Positions 61,690 to 64,000 of a stretch of 64,000 nt of DNA are shown here, piece by piece. Positions within the stretch are counted from its first letter, which is position 1. Each line of letters begins with the position of its first letter. Origin of the DNA: an uncultured Flavobacterium sp. Lineage in GTDB: Bacteria; Bacteroidota; Bacteroidia; Flavobacteriales; Flavobacteriaceae. The notes beneath the pieces are model-generated. The model did no database searches, was not told the DNA's origin, and saw only the letters and a program-made list of their open reading frames with translations. The translations under genes were made by a program, and so were the position numbers. The stretch spans positions 1-64,000 of the forward strand of contig NZ_CAMLMK010000002.1 of assembly GCF_946481155.1 (NCBI RefSeq), written 5' to 3'.

Positions 61690-63216
61690 TTAGAAATTGA
61701 TTGTATAAGATAGCGTCAGATTGTTCATTTTGCTTTGCACCTTAGCAGCATCCGTATAACTGGATAAAAGCGAGTGGTAATAATCTCTTTCTGAATGCGT
61801 GAAGGCAAGATCTAATCTGGAATCTCCAAAATTATAACCCAAACCTGCAGAAAGACTGGTTAAATCACCAACGGTTTTTCCATCCTTGTATGGACTCTGT
61901 TCAAAACGGTAACCGCCGCGAAGGCTTACTTGTTTCACACGGTATTCCGCGCCAACTCTAAATTCAGAAGCAGTAGTAAGCTCATTTGACATTTGCGTAT
62001 TTACCGAATTGAAAAACAGTTCATTTTTAGGTCGGAATGTCGTAGTAGAGTAATCCTTGATGGAATAATCGAAACTGATTAATCCCTGTTTTCCAAAAAC
62101 GTAAGCGAAACTTCCGGTTACTTTGCCCGGAGTCTGCAATTTATATTCCGGATAAACCGATACTATGCCTTCATCGAAAAGGTAAGTGGCCTCCTGGTTG
62201 GGATTCGGGTCATTCGGACCTGTGTTGAAAGTAGTGTAAATTGCCTGGGATAATTCGTCTGTAAGACGGTACCATGTTGGCGTTTCAAAAGCTAATCCAA
62301 GACGCATATCCTTAGTAACTTTTGCTATGACACCAAGATTCATGGAGAATCCGCTTCCGTAAGTGTGCATATCGTTCTGGAAATCAATTGTATGGATTGT
62401 CGGGCGGTCTGTATTGTTTGCCGAAGTATTGGATTCATAGACCAATGAACTTTGAGTGTAATCCGTGAAATGCGCATTAAAGTTCACGCCGAAATAAATT
62501 TTATCCTTGTACGAACTCGAAAGGTTGATTGAAACTTTTCCGTTGTATCCTGTCGATGCGAATGAATTTTGCTGATAAAAATTTCCAGCCGGCGCATTTG
62601 AAGTATAGCTGTCGGGACCTGTCGGGTCTATTATGTAGGACTGGTAGCCAAGCCATGCCTGTTGATCCATGAAATTGAAGTCGGTGTAATCATACGTGGT
62701 CAGATAGCTTTCCTGAATTCCAGGAACGTTGCCCGGACCATTGGCGAATGCTGTAAAATAGTCGCTTATGGAACGATTAGGATTGGTGCCCTGGTAATAT
62801 ACATTATTTTCATAGTCGTTTGCATTTTCATAATTGATCGCAAACACAAATTTTTTCCAGTCACTGTTTTCTTTGGTGTTGAAAAAAACAAAAGCACCAC
62901 CCAATTGATTAAGGTCTAAAGTGCTGGTATTATCGGTAGAAGAATCTCCGAAATAATTTGATTTTCTGGAAGCATTATAATTGCTTAAAGTTCCGGAAGC
63001 GGTGTTGTTGCTTAAAATTGCTGTACCCGCCGGGTTTACATTTATAGATGACATGTCGCCGCCCACGGCACCAAAGGCTCCGCTCATTCCCCGGAAACGG
63101 GCTGTCCCCTGAGTATCGTCAATCGCATAACGCAACGCCGAAGAAGGACTCGGCTCCTGTGCCTGCACGGCAAACCCGGACAAGCATACAATTAGATAAA
63201 GTACTGTTTTTTTCAT
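61690..63216 (-). CDS. FadL/OmpP1-like outer-membrane transport protein
   Basis: The 508-residue protein has a signal peptide ending VQAQ, an N-terminal stretch ALRYAIDDTQGTARFRGMSG AFGAVGGDMSSINVNPAG of the FadL/TodX family (with NPAG), and a long beta-barrel ending MNNLTLSYTINF. It probably takes up hydrophobic compounds. It lies 70 bases downstream of the Gly/Tyr/Trp-rich protein gene with a terminator in between. Confidence 0.87.
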   Translation of the reverse strand: MKKTVLYLIVCLSGFAVQAQEPSPSSALRYAIDDTQGTARFRGMSGAFGAVGGDMSSINVNPAGTAILSNNTASGTLSNYNASRKSNYFGDSSTDNTSTLDLNQLGGAFVFFNTKENSDWKKFVFAINYENANDYENNVYYQGTNPNRSISDYFTAFANGPGNVPGIQESYLTTYDYTDFNFMDQQAWLGYQSYIIDPTGPDSYTSNAPAGNFYQQNSFASTGYNGKVSINLSSSYKDKIYFGVNFNAHFTDYTQSSLVYESNTSANNTDRPTIHTIDFQNDMHTYGSGFSMNLGVIAKVTKDMRLGLAFETPTWYRLTDELSQAIYTTFNTGPNDPNPNQEATYLFDEGIVSVYPEYKLQTPGKVTGSFAYVFGKQGLISFDYSIKDYSTTTFRPKNELFFNSVNTQMSNELTTASEFRVGAEYRVKQVSLRGGYRFEQSPYKDGKTVGDLTSLSAGLGYNFGDSRLDLAFTHSERDYYHSLLSSYTDAAKVQSKMNNLTLSYTINF

Positions 63217-63239
63217 AATACTGTTTTTTAACGATAAAA

Positions 63240-63275
63240 ATCCCAGACCAAAAAATGTTTCCTGATCTGGGATGA
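63240..63275 (-). terminator. Terminator of Gly/Tyr/Trp-rich protein gene
   Basis: Stem ATCCCAGA / TCTGGGAT with an 18-base loop, then TTTTTATCG on the minus strand. Confidence 0.65.
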
Positions 63276-63286
63276 TAAGTTTTTAT

Positions 63287-64000
63287 TTATCTTCTTCCTC
63301 CGCCCGAACGTCCGCCACCGGAATTACCTCCGCCACCAAATGAACCTCCGGAACTTCTTGGTGAAGAATAACTTCCACTATTGCTTCTTGGCGAAGAATA
63401 AGTGTTGTTGCTTCTTGGTGAAGAATATTCGGTACTTCTTGGTTTCGGCTCGCTTCCCTGATTTACTCTAGGACGCGGTGTAGCATCTTGGTATTGTGTG
63501 TTTCTAGGATTCGAATTAGTATTGAATCTTGGTCTTGGAACTGAACCGTCCGTGTTTCTCGGATTACTGAAATTGCTTCTTGGATTAGCGAACGTAGCTG
63601 TTCTTGGGCGTGGAGACGTGGCATAATTTCTTGTTCCGCCTGTGTAAGATCTTCTTCCGCCATAAGTGCTGGTTCTGTCTCCGTTATAAGCATATCCCCC
63701 TCTGGTACCTCCTATGTAATGATGATGGTGATGTCCATAATAAGGATAGTAGTAACCATAATAAGGATAATAGCCATAGTAAGGGTAATTCCAGCCCCAT
63801 CCATAGTACGGATAATTCCATCCCCAACCAAAGCCTATGCTCCAGCTGCTTCCGTAATAAGAATTCCAGCCCCAGCCGATGCTGCTGTAATATGGATAAT
63901 TCCAACCCCAGCCATAATTGCTGTACCAGGGTGATGAATAATAGTTTACAGTTATGTTTTGATCATTATCGCCCCATCCGGCATAATTTTCGTTATTATT
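63287..64000 (-). CDS. Low-complexity Gly/Tyr/Trp/Ser-Pro-Arg-rich protein (N-terminus outside window)
   Basis: One minus-strand frame is open without a stop from base 64000 down to a TAA at 63287 (237 residues). The upstream part has aromatic repeats (GWGWNYPYYG, PYYGYYYPYYGHHHHY, SIGWGWNSYYG); the middle has GDRTSTYGGRRSYTGGTR; the C-terminal third has PRPR and NPRNT elements, three YSSPRSN-type repeats, and a Gly-rich tail ending SGGGRSGGGRR. The composition is unlike the other proteins here. It may be a secreted structural or adhesive protein; I do not recognise the family. Two shorter frames overlapping it are shadows. Confidence 0.75.
   Translation of the reverse strand, partial: NNNENYAGWGDNDQNITVNYYSSPWYSNYGWGWNYPYYSSIGWGWNSYYGSSWSIGFGWGWNYPYYGWGWNYPYYGYYPYYGYYYPYYGHHHHHYIGGTRGGYAYNGDRTSTYGGRRSYTGGTRNYATSPRPRTATFANPRSNFSNPRNTDGSVPRPRFNTNSNPRNTQYQDATPRPRVNQGSEPKPRSTEYSSPRSNNTYSSPRSNSGSYSSPRSSGGSFGGGGNSGGGRSGGGRR

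Noticed and set aside
63463..63905. Two overlapping minus-strand frames of 76 and 73 residues
   Set aside because: They are in other frames of the low-complexity region; the continuous frame from 64000 to 63287 with repeat structure explains the sequence better.

Overview
The window looks like ordinary chromosome from a member of the Flavobacteriaceae, most likely Flavobacterium or a close relative. The evidence is an AT-rich sequence, a type B T9SS sorting domain (49434-52763), a bacillithiol enzyme (BshC), many SusC/TonB-type outer-membrane proteins, a long SecA without a C-terminal zinc site, the rpmB-rpmG-DUF4295-ftsY cluster, and at least twenty TAnnTTTG(C) -7 promoter boxes, the Bacteroidetes form. 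No Shine-Dalgarno usage stands out. I see no rRNA, tRNA, prophage, insertion sequence, CRISPR array or recognisable defence island. LAYOUT: 1-426 is the tail of an ABC-F ATPase. 508-5935 (minus) is an ECF sigma factor, a membrane anti-sigma-like protein and two paralogous von Willebrand A proteins; the anti-sigma-like protein and one VWA protein share a TonB-plug-like motif. 6000-16338 holds a propeller-like protein, PPK2, a META lipoprotein, a small barrel, MATE, SPFH, MeaB, an Rrf2/NAD(P)-binding pair, and AEC and MFS transporters. 16488-22009 has a GlcD-like oxidase, a 36-residue lysine-rich microprotein, and a small CNGKC protein in front of a TonB receptor. 22081-30529 (minus) has SecA, DUF2795, PduO-type adenosyltransferase, a LolD-like ATPase, a methyltransferase and an ABC-F protein, with a probable structured RNA at about 27573-27745. 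31166-40652 (plus) has GT2, a 2-oxoacid dehydrogenase E2, a YARHG lipoprotein, DUF2306, an exonuclease, a FAH-fold hydrolase, an Hpt protein, CinA, L28, L33, DUF4295 and FtsY. 40664-49354 has a serine hydrolase, a lipocalin-like lipoprotein, DUF721, a siderophore receptor with PepSY partner behind a palindromic operator, Ndk, a SUMF1-like protein and BshC. 49434-64000 has the T9SS giant, a radical SAM protein with a CX4CX2C motif, YfbU, a two-component system, DUF1573, a CpxP-like protein, a papain-like protease, RimO, a FadL-like porin and a Gly/Tyr/Trp-rich secreted protein cut by the window edge. HOW IT WORKS TOGETHER: most genes are housekeeping or envelope functions in short transcription units closed by strong, often bidirectional, hairpin terminators. 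The least explained features are non-coding: a modular palindromic repeat family with five copies (two with a swapped core), heptamer microsatellites of which one lies in frame inside a gene, the probable RNA, and two genes whose -7 box sits only 4 nt from the start codon and so may be leaderless. The best candidate for an under-described protein system is the sigma/anti-sigma/VWA/plug-like cluster.
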